Source of the DNA: Adineta vaga
Lineage: Eukaryota > Rotifera
Direction of reading: 5' to 3'
Assembly (NCBI GenBank): GCA_021613535.1
Contig: CP075496.1
Coordinates: 9,920,001 to 9,984,000, forward strand
Length of the DNA: 64,000 nt
The notes below the pieces were generated by a model. The model did no database searches, had not been told where the DNA came from, and worked only from the letters and a program-made list of their open reading frames with translations. A program made the translations under genes and the position numbers. This document shows positions 11,252-22,916 of this stretch, piece after piece. Position 1 is the first letter of the stretch; each line of letters begins with the position of its first letter.

Positions 11252-13482
11252 TAAAGCCCTTATTCATAGAAATTATTTAATGAATTTATAGATTATCTAT
11301 AAAAAAAAGTTCATGAGATTTATGTTTCAATTTTGTCATACTGAATAATTTTGTATTACAATGATTATTCTTCTCAATTTAACTCGAATATGTATATATA
11401 TATACAAAACCGTCATTAGAGAAACAAGTCAAACAATTGTTTCTATCTTTCCAATGTATTTATTTATCTTTAGTAAAGGATAAACTGCTTAAACTTGATT
11501 ACTTTGAAATGTTTGACTGATCTCATGTCGATAAATACTACCAGATGCAACATATAGAAGAAAAAAAAGGATAAGAAATAAATACATTATTGACACATAG
11601 TAAAAATCATAGGTAAATCTTGAACAAATGATGTCATAGAAATTTATATAACTCCAAGTGGTAGTGTAAGAAAATATAAGTAATGACTTGTATAAGTGTG
11701 CCAATCTAGAACAATCGCTTTATGCCCACTCTATCTTATAGATCTTTATCCTCTTAGCATATGCACTTGCATGCTTATCCTCTTATCGAACATCAGCTCA
11801 TCTCCATAGTTCTCTAATCCACATCTGAATTCAGCACATATTCTTGTTCGTTGATGAAATGTTTCTGGCTTAATGTGATATTTTACTGTGACGCGATACT
11901 GGATGTTTAAAGTCCTATAAGTATAGAGAGGTTCTTTCTTCTTTGATGAAATAAAGATACACAAACCATTACTCTCTAATTCTTGAATTCTAGTCCAGAA
12001 ATCGTCACAATAAGCATCATTCAAAATAATTGTCGATCAGTTCAACGAGGTCGATTGAAACGAATCATCCGTGCGAATTGTTGTCGAAATGTTAAAAAGT
12101 GTTAATAGGCTAAATAAATTCATAAAAAATACTGTTAAAACATAATAGACGATAGTATGACTCCATAAATAGATAGTTACATATATATGTATGTTGAAGA
12201 CATGTATGAACATATGTATTTGACCATAGAATACTATAAATCCGTAAGATTTGTAGTGGATATGTAAAACATGTATAAAGAAGAAAATAGTTACGTTCAA
12301 GAATAAAAATATTCAATGTATTTATGATTATAGCATGAATAAAGTGAATTGATTGCATAAAAATTGCAATATTTATTGTTATGTAGATATTTTTCAAATC
12401 AATGATCCTTTTTTTTCTCATAAGACTTCTATTCCTAATGAAATAGAGAATATACTGATAGTTAATTAAAAATAATCACATGAGTATTGACATCCAAAAT
12501 GACTGCTATTATATTTTTACTTTACGAAATTGTGTTTTGAAACATTCTATTCAAGATTGAAGTGCAGTTTTAGGTCACAGTTAGAAATGTTCGTATGAAT
12601 TGAAAGTATCTGTAGAAATAGTGAGTATGTGTGTTTACATGTTAAACGAGAAAACCTAAGTAGAACTTTGAAATGAATGAGTTTATATTAATTGAAAACT
12701 AATTAAATTTTTTTCAATTTAAATAATCTAAGTCACTTTCTCTTCTATTTCTAGTTCATTATGATAAACGATACACATTTAATTATTCATGAAATGCATT
12801 ATTCAGTTTTCCTTAAGGTTTTGTTTTTTTATAGAATTATTATTATTAATTAAAAACAATGAAAAATAATGATCAGTGGATGAAATTATTCGTAGCACAT
12901 AACTTATTAACAACTAAATATAGGCCTTTACATTATTTCAATATATTTCTTCTATGAAGCACAAGAATATTCTAAATGAAGTGCATATGAACTCTACAAA
13001 GACATGTAAGTATTAGTATTTCAGAGTATTCATCTTCTAGGAATTTCATTTCTGTAAGATTTATTTAAATATATAAGTGTCGATCTACCATTAAAACACG
13101 AATTGATGTATCTTTCAGAATGTACTTCGATTTCTAGTAAATGTGTAATGATTGAACACTAATTTTCATAATTTGATATACAATTATATGTAGATCATGA
13201 TTTTTTAATGGATAATATGCACACATGAAATGTAATTATCGCCACCTGTCAATCAATATATAGGAGAAAATAGAACGTAAGAAGATTTATTATAATTGTA
13301 ATGATGTTTTTCAATAGATAGAATATATTAATCGAACTAGTCTTCTATAAATAGAAATGAGTTAATACTCAATTATGAAATGAAGACACAAGCACTGATT
13401 GAAAGAACTCTTTAGTATTGTTGTTCTACAATTTTAGTTTCCGTCCTCAGAAAGCACCTGTAATCTCCGTTGGTACTATATT
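11252..13482. other. Gene-poor 2.2-kb stretch
   Basis: AT-rich sequence with short A/T-only repeats (for example near 11393-11404). Apart from the weak ORF at 11746-12024, nothing supports a gene. Confidence 0.4.
11746..12024 (-). CDS. Possible orphan exon or coding remnant, 92 aa
   Basis: The translation begins MNDAYCDDFWTRIQELE and has a balanced, protein-like composition unlike the Phe/Tyr-rich chance frames around it (FISSKKKEPLYTY, RTRICAEFRCG). No family is recognised and no flanking exons were found. It may be an isolated exon or the remains of a duplicated gene. Confidence 0.25.
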   Translation of the reverse strand: MNDAYCDDFWTRIQELESNGLCIFISSKKKEPLYTYRTLNIQYRVTVKYHIKPETFHQRTRICAEFRCGLENYGDELMFDKRISMQVHMLRG

Positions 13483-14481
13483 TCATTTATTTATTCTTAA
13501 AAAATCAAAAAGTGCACTACGAAATGTATTTCCACCACTTAATGTATATATATAAAATGGCATTCCACTTGCCAGATATGTTAGAAGTAGCACAAAATTA
13601 TAGATAAATTTATCTACAGTGCTATGTAAAGATGATTTAATTTGATTAATTGTTAGTGTTGTATAGAATTTTTCAATTGTTTGTGGTACAGTTAAAACAG
13701 CAAGAAAAACGACTTGAATAAGGAGAACATGACGTAAATATCGATCGATTCGTCTTCGACGTCTATGTAGATGATTGACGGATTTTAATGTTTTACTGTT
13801 TTTCTTTTCACTGATATCAAGTAATTCTCTTTGTCCAGATGCAACTTCATACTGACGACGAATATTTGATATTGTTAATAAACCAAATATAAACATAATT
13901 ATTAAAGGACATAAAATGGTAATTATTGTATAAATCATATCTGTTACTAAACGACACATCATTGTTTTACCATAGCAACGTAATGGTGCTGATTGATTAT
14001 TAGCCTGATAACAATAGAGTACTTGAGAGTAGAGTGAGAGTGAACAAAGAATGATAGTAATTGTTACTCGTTGAGCATTTTTGAGGCAACTAAGTTGTCT
14101 TAGTTGATATTGATGAGATGATAAAAGATAACGATCAACTGTTGCCGATGCAACAAGCCAAAAAGCAATCGATCGAGAAACAAACATAATAAATGCACGA
14201 AATTTACAAGCATATACACTTGTTGTAGTCGGATCCATATTCCATCCAGATAAGATTCGTGTTGTTAAACCACATGCTATAGAAATCATATTAGCAATAG
14301 ATGAAATAAGAAAATAGAAAACACATGGATTAGATCGAAGAGATGGTCGAGAAAGAACGAAACAATTGAGTATATTTCCAATGGTACCAAAAAGAAAAAT
14401 ACATATAGAAAAATAACGATTAAATTGTAAGGAAATTGAATTTAACATGGTAGATAAATCCAAATTTGATGAATTTGCCAT
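13483..14481 (-). CDS. Rhodopsin-like seven-transmembrane receptor
   Basis: An intronless 332-residue protein with seven hydrophobic segments. TM1 carries GNILN (the GN of class A). TM3 ends in DRYLLSS, the DRY motif. Conserved cysteines lie before TM3 (YACKFRAF) and in loop 2. Loop 3 is basic (HRRRRRIDRYLRH). TM7 reads GMPFYIYTLSGG and so lacks the usual NPxxY. The N-terminus has an N-glycosylation site (NSS). It resembles the orphan, peptide-receptor-like GPCRs abundant in bdelloids and lophotrochozoans. The ligand is unknown. It would act at the plasma membrane through G proteins. Confidence 0.85.
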   Translation of the reverse strand: MANSSNLDLSTMLNSISLQFNRYFSICIFLFGTIGNILNCFVLSRPSLRSNPCVFYFLISSIANMISIACGLTTRILSGWNMDPTTTSVYACKFRAFIMFVSRSIAFWLVASATVDRYLLSSHQYQLRQLSCLKNAQRVTITIILCSLSLYSQVLYCYQANNQSAPLRCYGKTMMCRLVTDMIYTIITILCPLIIMFIFGLLTISNIRRQYEVASGQRELLDISEKKNSKTLKSVNHLHRRRRRIDRYLRHVLLIQVVFLAVLTVPQTIEKFYTTLTINQIKSSLHSTVDKFIYNFVLLLTYLASGMPFYIYTLSGGNTFRSALFDFLRINK

Positions 14482-15885
14482 TAACGGAAATAAGAATAAA
14501 TATCTATTGAGTTTTCAAAAAGATAATATGAATTTTTATGAATATAAGCTTCTTTTCTCAATAGATTATTATATCTCCTTTTGTATTACGAAAAAAGATT
14601 TTCTCTCTTTCTTACGGTAATAGTGTATCAACATAATCAAAATCTAATGTCGCTTCTTCTTGGATTATCATTATCATTTAAGTATATATGATAAAAACTA
14701 AGATTCTTATTCTAAGTTAAACTTAGCATTAAATTGACTGCTAGCATAGTATGTTCTACCTGATGGTTAATTTTACTTCATATATGGAATAAAATTATCA
14801 AACTTCTCTTATGACAAACAACTGAAGTACTACAAGTATCAAAAGTAATATACGAAAGAACGAAGGAAAAGAAAATAATCAAAATATAGCATCTAATATT
14901 ACGATAATAATTCTGAATATCCATATCTATATTGTTTGGTCTACTTTATAAGAATCAAATAAAGGTTATGACTATGAACAGAGTTCAGGTCGTTCAAAAG
15001 AATAATTCAAGTAGTTCTTGAGTTCATTTGAATGGACTCTTCGTGAGTTTGAACATGTTTTTCTCCATTAAAGATAAACCGAATGATGAAAATGTTAATG
15101 ATAAATGAAAAGACTCTTTATCCATCGAACATCTCTAACAAGTTAAGATGATCTCACTATTCTAATTCTAGTAATGAGAGAAAAAAACCAGAACAACTGA
15201 TTATGTCATGCTATACTAAATAAAAATGCATTTACTAACATAAAAGAGTGTAGAAAATGAGCTCAGGAAATGACAATCAAATTTTATTACGCACATGTAA
15301 GAAAATGTCTCTTTGAACTAATTTTGTGGAGAATAAAAAAAAGAAAAATCAACGTCGAAAAATATATACTATAAATTACATTTACTCACCTCATATGCAT
15401 GTAAAAGCGATTAATTATATAGATTTATTTATATCAGTTAGTATTTAATGAATCACAAGATTTTACTCATGAATTTATCGTTCTTATTAAATGATAATAC
15501 GGAAGGTAATTTCATACATTTTTATTACAATCTCGATGTAAAATGAAACTTAAAGACACATGTCAGATATAAACAAATCTCATACTCAATAGCTTTGTGT
15601 GTGTATACAATTATTTTTTCATGACAAATGAATGCAATCTAAGGAGTACGTTTTGTTAAAACAATGCTGTAATTGACAAACGCAGTGCTAATCTAAACTT
15701 TTAATTAAAAATCTCTAAAGTTTCTATTACTCATATGTGAGACACAAGAAATCTGTATCTTTATGTAAATAGATAAAAATGAGTGAAATAAATAAAATAA
15801 AAATGCTTATCTTTGTTGATATAAACTATGCTTTTTCTCTTTGACCGAACAATTTCGTTCGCACATTAACTTTATCCTGAACATC
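14482..15885. other. Intergenic, divergent promoters
   Basis: 1.4 kb between the divergent receptor and the first cysteine-rich gene. AT-rich. No gene or clear regulatory motif was recognised. Confidence 0.4.
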
Positions 15886-16728
15886 ATGTTGTTCTACTTG
15901 TTTCTAACGTTTCAAATCTTATATTCTGTATCATCCCACATATCGTGTTATGTTTGTCCAAGTAATATGAATGAATTCAATTATCTTATCACTGTTGATC
16001 GTATTCCTGAACAACTTAATAATTGTTCACTGACACAAAATTTCACGGCATGCGCTGTAACTTTAATATGGCAAAAGAATCCCGAACAAACACAGATAAC
16101 TACTAATGGTGCAGAAGGTCGAAAATCCGTATTAAATCAACATATGCTCGACGTAACAATTGGTTTTGAAAATAAATTATCAACAACAAAATGGGAAAAA
16201 ATAATTATCTATGAATGTACAACAAATGAATGTAATCATTTCAATCAAATCAAACGTTTATTAAACTCATTAACAATAATTGATGAACTTGATCAAATAA
16301 AAGATATTATCACTCCTCAAGAACCATTTCAAGGTCAATGGTGTGAACAAGGATCGAATGCAACATTTATTGAATGTGGTACAAAAATTCCCGATGATAA
16401 ATGTAAAATATGTTCGTTGGGTGTAGAAAGAAACCAAACAGGAATCGAATTCTGTGCAACTTGTTTAACGGAAAATGATGGAGACAATTTTCTCTCACGT
16501 TCAGTCATGATTAATATGATTGATCGGACACGTACCGATGTTTGGCAATTACAATGTCGATCAAATAAATGCAATTCGTTAAGTAATGGTGAACTTATAC
16601 GACAAAAAGCTCAAATTGATTTTGATTTTGTAAAATTTTTTAACAATGGACATAGATTAATATCGTTTGTATCTATGAATATTATGTTTTTAATTTATAT
16701 GGTTTTTATGATTGAATTTCACTGCTAA
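15886..16728 (+). CDS. Two-module cysteine-rich GPI-type surface protein, copy 1
   Basis: An intronless protein of 280 residues from the first ATG. It has a signal peptide (MLFYLFLTFQILYSVSS), then two cysteine modules of Ly6/uPAR-like layout. Module 1 runs from CYVCP to CTTNECN; module 2 from WCEQG to CRSNKCN, each closing with C-x4-CN. The C-terminus is hydrophobic (MNIMFLIYMVFMIEF), fitting a GPI-attachment signal. Several N-x-S/T sites are present. It is the first of three tandem paralogues on the same strand with spacers of 180 and 216 bp. It is probably displayed on the cell surface; no partner is known. Confidence 0.75.
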   Translation: MLFYLFLTFQILYSVSSHISCYVCPSNMNEFNYLITVDRIPEQLNNCSLTQNFTACAVTLIWQKNPEQTQITTNGAEGRKSVLNQHMLDVTIGFENKLSTTKWEKIIIYECTTNECNHFNQIKRLLNSLTIIDELDQIKDIITPQEPFQGQWCEQGSNATFIECGTKIPDDKCKICSLGVERNQTGIEFCATCLTENDGDNFLSRSVMINMIDRTRTDVWQLQCRSNKCNSLSNGELIRQKAQIDFDFVKFFNNGHRLISFVSMNIMFLIYMVFMIEFHC

Positions 16729-16908
16729 ATAAGAAATTTTGATACAAATACCGTTAAATAAAAGAGAAGAATAAAGAAACTCATTCCCTTGTAGATAAGA
16801 GAATATCATTGATAATATAAGTTACACCAAAGAACCTTTTATTTTCTTTTTCATATTCATATACTTTGAATTTTATTCTCGCTGTCGATATCTATTTGAA
16901 AACAAAAC

Positions 16909-17751
16909 ATGTTAGTTCATTTATTACTAATCTTTCATACACTATATTCCATTTCACATGCAATTGTATGTCATACATGTCCGCTTGATCTGAATAAACT
17001 TAATTATATAGTTACAATGGATAATATTCCAACTAATCTGAACAATTGTACAACAGTAAATACTGGTGATATTTGTTTTATTGATCTTATATGGAATCAA
17101 AATCCAGATACAACGGATTTAGGTTTAAGTACTCAAGAACCAGAAAGATCGGCTTTGATTCAACATTCACTTATTACAAATGTTAACTTAGAAAACAAAG
17201 ATTCAGATCATATTTGGACGAAAGGTATCTCATATACATGTTCAATAGATAATTGCAATAGTTTATTAACATTGAAACGTATATTAGCTTCATTAACATT
17301 TAATGATAATTTTGATGATATTAAGAATCTTTTGAGAAAAGAAGAACCATTCGATGGAAATTGGTGTCAACTAGCAACAAATTCAACTTCGGGAGATTGT
17401 AATACAGGAATGTCGACTTCTTCTTGTAAAGAATGTTCATTTCAAGGAAAAAATGTTGAGCGATCCTTGGAGTATTGTTCAAATTGTTTAACAGATGATA
17501 TTGGTGAGACATTTATGTTATATGAAGCAGATTTTAATATGACCGATCGAACAATTGCTGATCATTGGGTTCTTGAATGTCGGTTTCCAAATTGTAATAC
17601 AGTTCAAAATGGCAATATGATTCGAGAGAAAGTTTTGTCGACATTTGATTTCGCTAAATTTTTGGACAATATTAATACAGCTAGTGGTTTATCATCGATC
17701 AATAAAATCCTATTTATATTTATTGTAATTTTTATCAAAATTCTTTCTTAA
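16909..17751 (+). CDS. Two-module cysteine-rich GPI-type surface protein, copy 2
   Basis: 280 residues, the same length as copy 1. Signal peptide MLVHLLLIFHTLYSISHA, module 1 from CHTCPLD to CSIDNCN, module 2 from WCQLA to CRFPNCN, hydrophobic tail (INKILFIFIVIFIKILS). The shared skeleton includes an IP-x-x-LNNC block, WNQNPD, LKRILASLTF and EPFDGNWC. Sequence between the cysteines is strongly diverged from its neighbours, so duplication is not recent. AATAAA at 17754-17759 directly after the stop is a likely poly(A) signal. Confidence 0.75.
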   Translation: MLVHLLLIFHTLYSISHAIVCHTCPLDLNKLNYIVTMDNIPTNLNNCTTVNTGDICFIDLIWNQNPDTTDLGLSTQEPERSALIQHSLITNVNLENKDSDHIWTKGISYTCSIDNCNSLLTLKRILASLTFNDNFDDIKNLLRKEEPFDGNWCQLATNSTSGDCNTGMSTSSCKECSFQGKNVERSLEYCSNCLTDDIGETFMLYEADFNMTDRTIADHWVLECRFPNCNTVQNGNMIREKVLSTFDFAKFLDNINTASGLSSINKILFIFIVIFIKILS

Positions 17752-17967
17752 TTCAATAAAACTTCTCCTTTTGATAAACATCTATGTTAATTCATTATTC
17801 TAAACGACGACTAGGATGAATACAGAGTAAAATAGATAACAATATCTAATAAGAAAAAACATTCACATATCTACATTAGAGAATATCTTTATCTTTTTCC
17901 ATGCTATATATCATCAATCTTTTCATTGACTATCAAACAAAACAACAAACTAGACAGTACTCACAAT

Positions 17968-18771
17968 ATGCTATTTTTTTTGTTGATCTTTACTCAATTA
18001 ATATATTCTATCACATGTCATCTAACATGTCATAATTGTCCAATGCAAACTAATGTTTTCGATTCAATTATCACCGCTGATACAGTACCCAATGATCTAA
18101 AAAATTGTTCATTAGTAACTGATCAAATGGAATGTTCAATTCGAGTAACATGGACACAAAATCCGAATCAAACTTCAATCATACTTCTAGCTGGTAGTGA
18201 AAGACAAGCAGTATCCGGTCGACATAATCTTGAAAATACAATTACTTTAACCAATAATGGTACGAAAACTCAATGGGAAAATTCGATTTTTTATATTTGT
18301 TCAAGTGAACAATGCAATAGTCTAACAATGTTAAAACGTCTATTACGATCATTAACATCTGAAGATAAATTTCATACTCTTTCCGATCTTTTGGATCTGA
18401 ATACACAATTTCAGGGTAGTTTTTGTAATTTCTTTGCCAATTCGAGTATTTCATGTGAAACAGAAATGGATCCAAATACATGTAAACAATGTGCTACTCA
18501 AGAATATATTCAATCAAAATCTATTGAAGTTTGTTCAAATTGTGTTATGGATAATGTTATTGAAAATTTTATAACACGTCAAGTCAAATTCTTTATCGAT
18601 AAACAAGAACGACATGATCTTTGGATGATTGAATGTCAAAAAAAAGATTGTAATGCAATAGAAACAGGTGATTTAATACGAGAAAAGAGTAATATTGATT
18701 TTAATTTCAATTATTTCTTAAATAGTAGTAAGAAGCTCGATAACATCCTCTTAATTACATTATTGCCTTAG
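17968..18771 (+). CDS. Two-module cysteine-rich GPI-type surface protein, copy 3
   Basis: 267 residues from the ATG at 17968; the frame stays open upstream but without an ATG. Signal peptide MLFFLLIFTQLIYSITC, module 1 from CHNCPMQ to CSSEQCN, module 2 from FCNFF to CQKKDCN. The blocks LKRLLRSLTSEDKF and WTQNPNQT align with the other copies. The hydrophobic tail is shorter (LDNILLITLLP), so GPI anchoring is less certain. AATAAA lies near 18837. It is convergent with the SDR gene 116 bp away. Confidence 0.72.
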   Translation: MLFFLLIFTQLIYSITCHLTCHNCPMQTNVFDSIITADTVPNDLKNCSLVTDQMECSIRVTWTQNPNQTSIILLAGSERQAVSGRHNLENTITLTNNGTKTQWENSIFYICSSEQCNSLTMLKRLLRSLTSEDKFHTLSDLLDLNTQFQGSFCNFFANSSISCETEMDPNTCKQCATQEYIQSKSIEVCSNCVMDNVIENFITRQVKFFIDKQERHDLWMIECQKKDCNAIETGDLIREKSNIDFNFNYFLNSSKKLDNILLITLLP

Positions 18772-18887
18772 TTTTAGCTACTCTAAACATGAAAATCGAT
18801 AATTAATACATGATAAGTTTTTATGTAATATGTTTAAATAAAAGTTTCATTTGTCAAATAAACTATCTCTTGGAATTCTTCATTAAT

Positions 18888-19865
18888 CTATCCCTCTAGT
18901 TGTTGATAAACACCCTTTGGAGCAACATTTGGTCCTCGTCCTTTGTCTAATATAAAATCTGTTAGCCAAGCAGGAATCATTGATAATGGAAAAAATAAGT
19001 AACTTGATTGCCAACCTGGTCGATAACGAATATGTGGAACTGTATTGTTCACTGCATGTTGAAGAGCACGAACGACTTTTTGAGGATCTTCAGCCAAATA
19101 GATAAATAAATTTTTCGTTCGTTTATTTATTAAATTATTCAAATAGTTTTCACCCCATCGTTCTTTTACATCTTCTGATAAACCATTCCATATTTTACGC
19201 ATTGCTTCAACATGTCCTGTAATAATTGGTGTACGCATATAACCTGGTTCAATAATACTCACATGTAAACCCCATGGATACATTTCTCGACGAAGACAAT
19301 CAGAAAATGCTTCGAATGCATATTTTGATGCACAATAAGATGACATACTAGGTGCAACTATATAACCTGCTACAGAACAAAGATTAACAACACGTGAATT
19401 TCGTTTTGTAATTAATAATGGTAGAAATGTTTTGGTCATTGCTACATGTCCAAAATAATTAACTTCCATCATTTTTCTCATAAAATCAAGATTTATCCAA
19501 TCGATTAAACCATCTTGATCAATACCAGCATTGTTAACAAGTGCATGTAATGTATTAGTTTTTGATTTAACCATTTGATAAGCTGCATCGATCTGTTCAG
19601 GTTGTGTTATATCCAAACAAAAGACAGTAGCACGTGCAGAAAGTTTATTTTCAAGTGTTTTTTTATTGTCTGGATCATAAATAGCAGCAAATACATTGAA
19701 ACCTTGCTTATCAAGTTCAATAGCTAATGAATTACCAAAACCTGTGTCACATCCTGTGATCAGGACATATTTTCCATGTGGATAAATATCTGCTGTTGGA
19801 TATAAATATTGATACAATCGATAACTTATATAAATGATGATTAAGAATATGATAATTGTGAACAT
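18888..19865 (-). CDS. Membrane-anchored short-chain dehydrogenase (retinol/17-beta-HSD type)
   Basis: 325 residues, no introns. The ATG at 19865 opens a hydrophobic anchor (MFTIIIFLIIIYISY). Then come the cofactor motif TGCDTGFG (residues ~37-44), the Asp-containing CLDIT, NNAG (~111-114), catalytic Ser in NLCSVAGY (~164) and YCASK (Tyr ~177, Lys ~181), followed by IEPGYMRTP. This matches the RDH/HSD17B6/DHRS9 branch of SDRs, which oxidise or reduce retinoids or steroids at the ER with NAD(P). Length fits the family (about 315-320). Substrate cannot be assigned. Confidence 0.88.
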   Translation of the reverse strand: MFTIIIFLIIIYISYRLYQYLYPTADIYPHGKYVLITGCDTGFGNSLAIELDKQGFNVFAAIYDPDNKKTLENKLSARATVFCLDITQPEQIDAAYQMVKSKTNTLHALVNNAGIDQDGLIDWINLDFMRKMMEVNYFGHVAMTKTFLPLLITKRNSRVVNLCSVAGYIVAPSMSSYCASKYAFEAFSDCLRREMYPWGLHVSIIEPGYMRTPIITGHVEAMRKIWNGLSEDVKERWGENYLNNLINKRTKNLFIYLAEDPQKVVRALQHAVNNTVPHIRYRPGWQSSYLFFPLSMIPAWLTDFILDKGRGPNVAPKGVYQQLEG

Positions 19866-20167
19866 GATCGTTCGTTGTGATGTATGTTCAATTAGTAACG
19901 ATAGTATATCGAAAAAAAGTACGAAAATTGTAGAGGACAAAAGTCGTCGATAATAGATATATACAAATAGAGAATAAGCACGTTACTTTAAAGGTTTTTT
20001 TTCGTCTTTTCTTTTGCTTTGAGATATACGTCAGTTTTTATTTGATTTCGATAGATTGTGTACGCATATTTGTGTGCGTGTGTGTGTATATAGAAAAGAA
20101 AGAAAAAAAACGACTAAATTTTAAAATTTACAAAGAATCATTCAAGATATGTATATTTATATTCTAT

Positions 20168-21259
20168 TTAACATGGGTGACAGTAGTCAAGCTTTAATTT
20201 AGTTCGATGTAAAATTTGACTTTCATTAGTAAAAAGTGCCAAAGTTATAAATCGAAGAGGTCCATCACCCCATCGATAGAGAAATATACCATTCGATTCA
20301 TCAACAACACGAATAAAATCAATAATTTCTCGTCGTCGCATTAGTGCAGTTTCAACAATTTCTAAATTATTCCAATAATTTGGTATTTCAATTGAATGAT
20401 TGAAGAAATCAGCGATACATTACAGGATTTTGAATTATTATTTTATTTTTAGTTCTATAATCCGTAACAAGATCACGTATACGTGTCGTACCACGAAGAA
20501 TATATTCGAAATCAACTACTCTTGCATTGGCCAGATAGACAGCTTTTTGTTGAGACATTATATCAAATACATTAGGCCATTTACCTAGAATCTGTGAATC
20601 ATCATCAAGTCGCATCATGTATCGATATCGTTGAATAATTTTCATTTCAAATACTTGTTTAAACCAAAAGTAACACATTTGATGATAATTCCATTTGCCA
20701 CGTTTTGACCATGTTGGAGTTTGACTATAAGGATTAAATCCCGGTGAGAATCGATAAAATATATGATCAATATTAACAAATTTAATTTCACGAGAAGTTC
20801 CATCAATAATTGGCATAAAATCTTCTCGAAGTGGATAGCCAGTATGAAAAATAATCACATCTGTCGCATTACTATCATTAAGACGATGATTAAGTTGAAG
20901 AATTTTTTCACATAATTTTGGATAAGGATTATAAGCTACACGAACATCACCCGTATAACTTGCAACAAGAAATACAATGACATTTTCGGAACGCTAAAAT
21001 ATCGATTTGAAAAAACAAACAAATATGAACTTTATCTTACATTTCGACTTCGATTTGAATGTTGATAACTAGAGAACATATACCATCCATCATTATAATC
21101 ACTGACAGATATTACTTTTGTTGAATTATTTGACGTAAAATTACGTTGATAGACATCTGTCCATATCAATGTTTTTGAAGAAGTACTAAACGCGTAAATA
21201 TATAACAGAATCAGTATAAATATTGAAACAAGTGATAGGTAAATCAGTTTTTTATTCAT
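20168..21259 (-). pseudogene. GT15 (KRE2/MNT1-like) alpha-mannosyltransferase with frameshift
   Basis: Exon 1 is 21041-21259 and exon 2 is 20168-20993. A type II membrane anchor (LIYLSLVSIFILILLYIYAF) precedes a lumenal domain. Hallmarks: VIVFLVASYTGDV, YHQMCYFWFKQVFEM, RYRYMMRLDDDS (the acidic donor-binding site), then NYWNNLEIVET, YRWGDGPLRFITLALF and a final DYCHPC. This order matches fungal KRE2/KTR glycolipid 2-alpha-mannosyltransferases. The frame breaks at about 20420-20427, after NPVMYR; one extra base puts the homologous tail in another frame down to the stop at 20168. With one base removed it would be about 348 residues. It is either a pseudogene or a sequencing error. GT15 is essentially fungal, so transfer is likely. 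Confidence 0.75.
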
Positions 21260-22914
21260 CAGTTGTATCTTCCTAGAAAACCAAATACATATAAGATATT
21301 TGTTAAATGAAACATGTTGTCTTACTGTTTAAATTCTATGATAATATGCTCATTTTTTATATGTTCGGATTTACGAATAGTAGTTTTCAAGGGAGAAGAT
21401 TTCGTCTTTAAAGAAGTTAAATATGTCATATTCATCAGTGAATTTAAAAAAGGGAACGAAAGAAGTCTGAAAGGAATCGATCGCGATCAATAAGAATTAG
21501 TATAAACTAATACAATCAATTTTCTCTTAGAGAATAGTGATAGTTAAAGCAAATTTAATTTCTAGTTAGTATCATCAATCTGTCAGAATAAAATCATTCG
21601 CTTATTCATCAAAATTTGAATTTTCTCTAGCAAAGTAAGTATTCAAAAACGTCCGCTATATCGACTTTTAGAAATTGTCTGACAACTTGTAAATGTATTC
21701 AAATTGATTACAAGACCAAAGACACGTTAGTGTGAGAAAATTAAGTAATGAATAAAAAAATGTGAGACACTTACAATAAATCAGTAACAAATCATTAAAA
21801 AAAAAGTAATTGATTATTACAGATAAATGAGAGGTTCTATTTCTATAGCAGAAGACAAGCAAAAAGACCGTTTTTGTCCGAAGAATATAAAGAATTTTAT
21901 GCAAGCATGTTTTATGTATGTTTTTTGTTTGATTAGTTATTCTAACTAAATACACAGCGTAAGACTAACACAATAGTTATTCGTTTTCTTGTAGAGAATC
22001 GATCAAAGTTTGATAGAAAAAGAAAAATGCATATATAAATCTGCAAGTATGTCTAATTCTTTCCAGAACTGAATTCTTCTCACGACATGTGATGTTGTCA
22101 AGGTTTCGTACAGATTTTTTTGCCGTTTTGATTTGTACAGAACAGGTCGTTCACGTTATAACATAAGCAGATTCATAGAAAGCATTTTAATAAGCCTATT
22201 TTGTAAGTTATTTCTTTGATCAACTGTTCTTTTGTGGACGAGAATGATACTTCACATTTTGAATGAATTTCATATTCAATAAAATTTATGCACAAGGCGA
22301 AAACTTGGACTGGTAATCATAGATCGAATTTAGCTGAAAATTCATACCTTCTGATATATTTCCCTTCACATGTTCCACATCAAATTCTATACAAACTCGC
22401 TACTAATTAGAAACTTTTTTAAAATATCTGTCAACCATCAGAAAATACATCGTAGAATTCACACACGACACTTCGCCACATTCTGCTGTCTCGATGAGAA
22501 TAATTTTTAAAAAAAATTATGCATTTATAATATTATTAACAGTATGATGAATGTAGTGAATGGTTGGAAAAAGACTGAAAGGAAAAATCTTGAAATGAGA
22601 AACGACGTAGAAAAATCTCGAAAAGAAAAATGTATAAATAAAAAAGAACAAACATCGAAAAGAATATTAAGAAAGAGAACATACTGAACGACTAAGATGT
22701 ATGAATAAGGAAATAATCTCTATTGAGCGTATGGGTATGAGAGGATCAGTTAGCTGTTTAATCACACCTACACATTCAAGATGGTGTCACACTTTTGAAA
22801 TTTATTGAAAAAAAAATGATATTAGAATGTGTAATTAACATACTTGAAATATAGAATATCAATGAAAAGCAAATTGAACGATAATACTCAATATGAGTTC
22901 ATTGTAGTCTGACG
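21260..22914. other. Intergenic, no gene recognised
   Basis: AT-rich, about 1.65 kb upstream of the GT15-like gene. No coding or RNA feature is supported. Confidence 0.4.
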
Positions 22915-22916
22915 TA

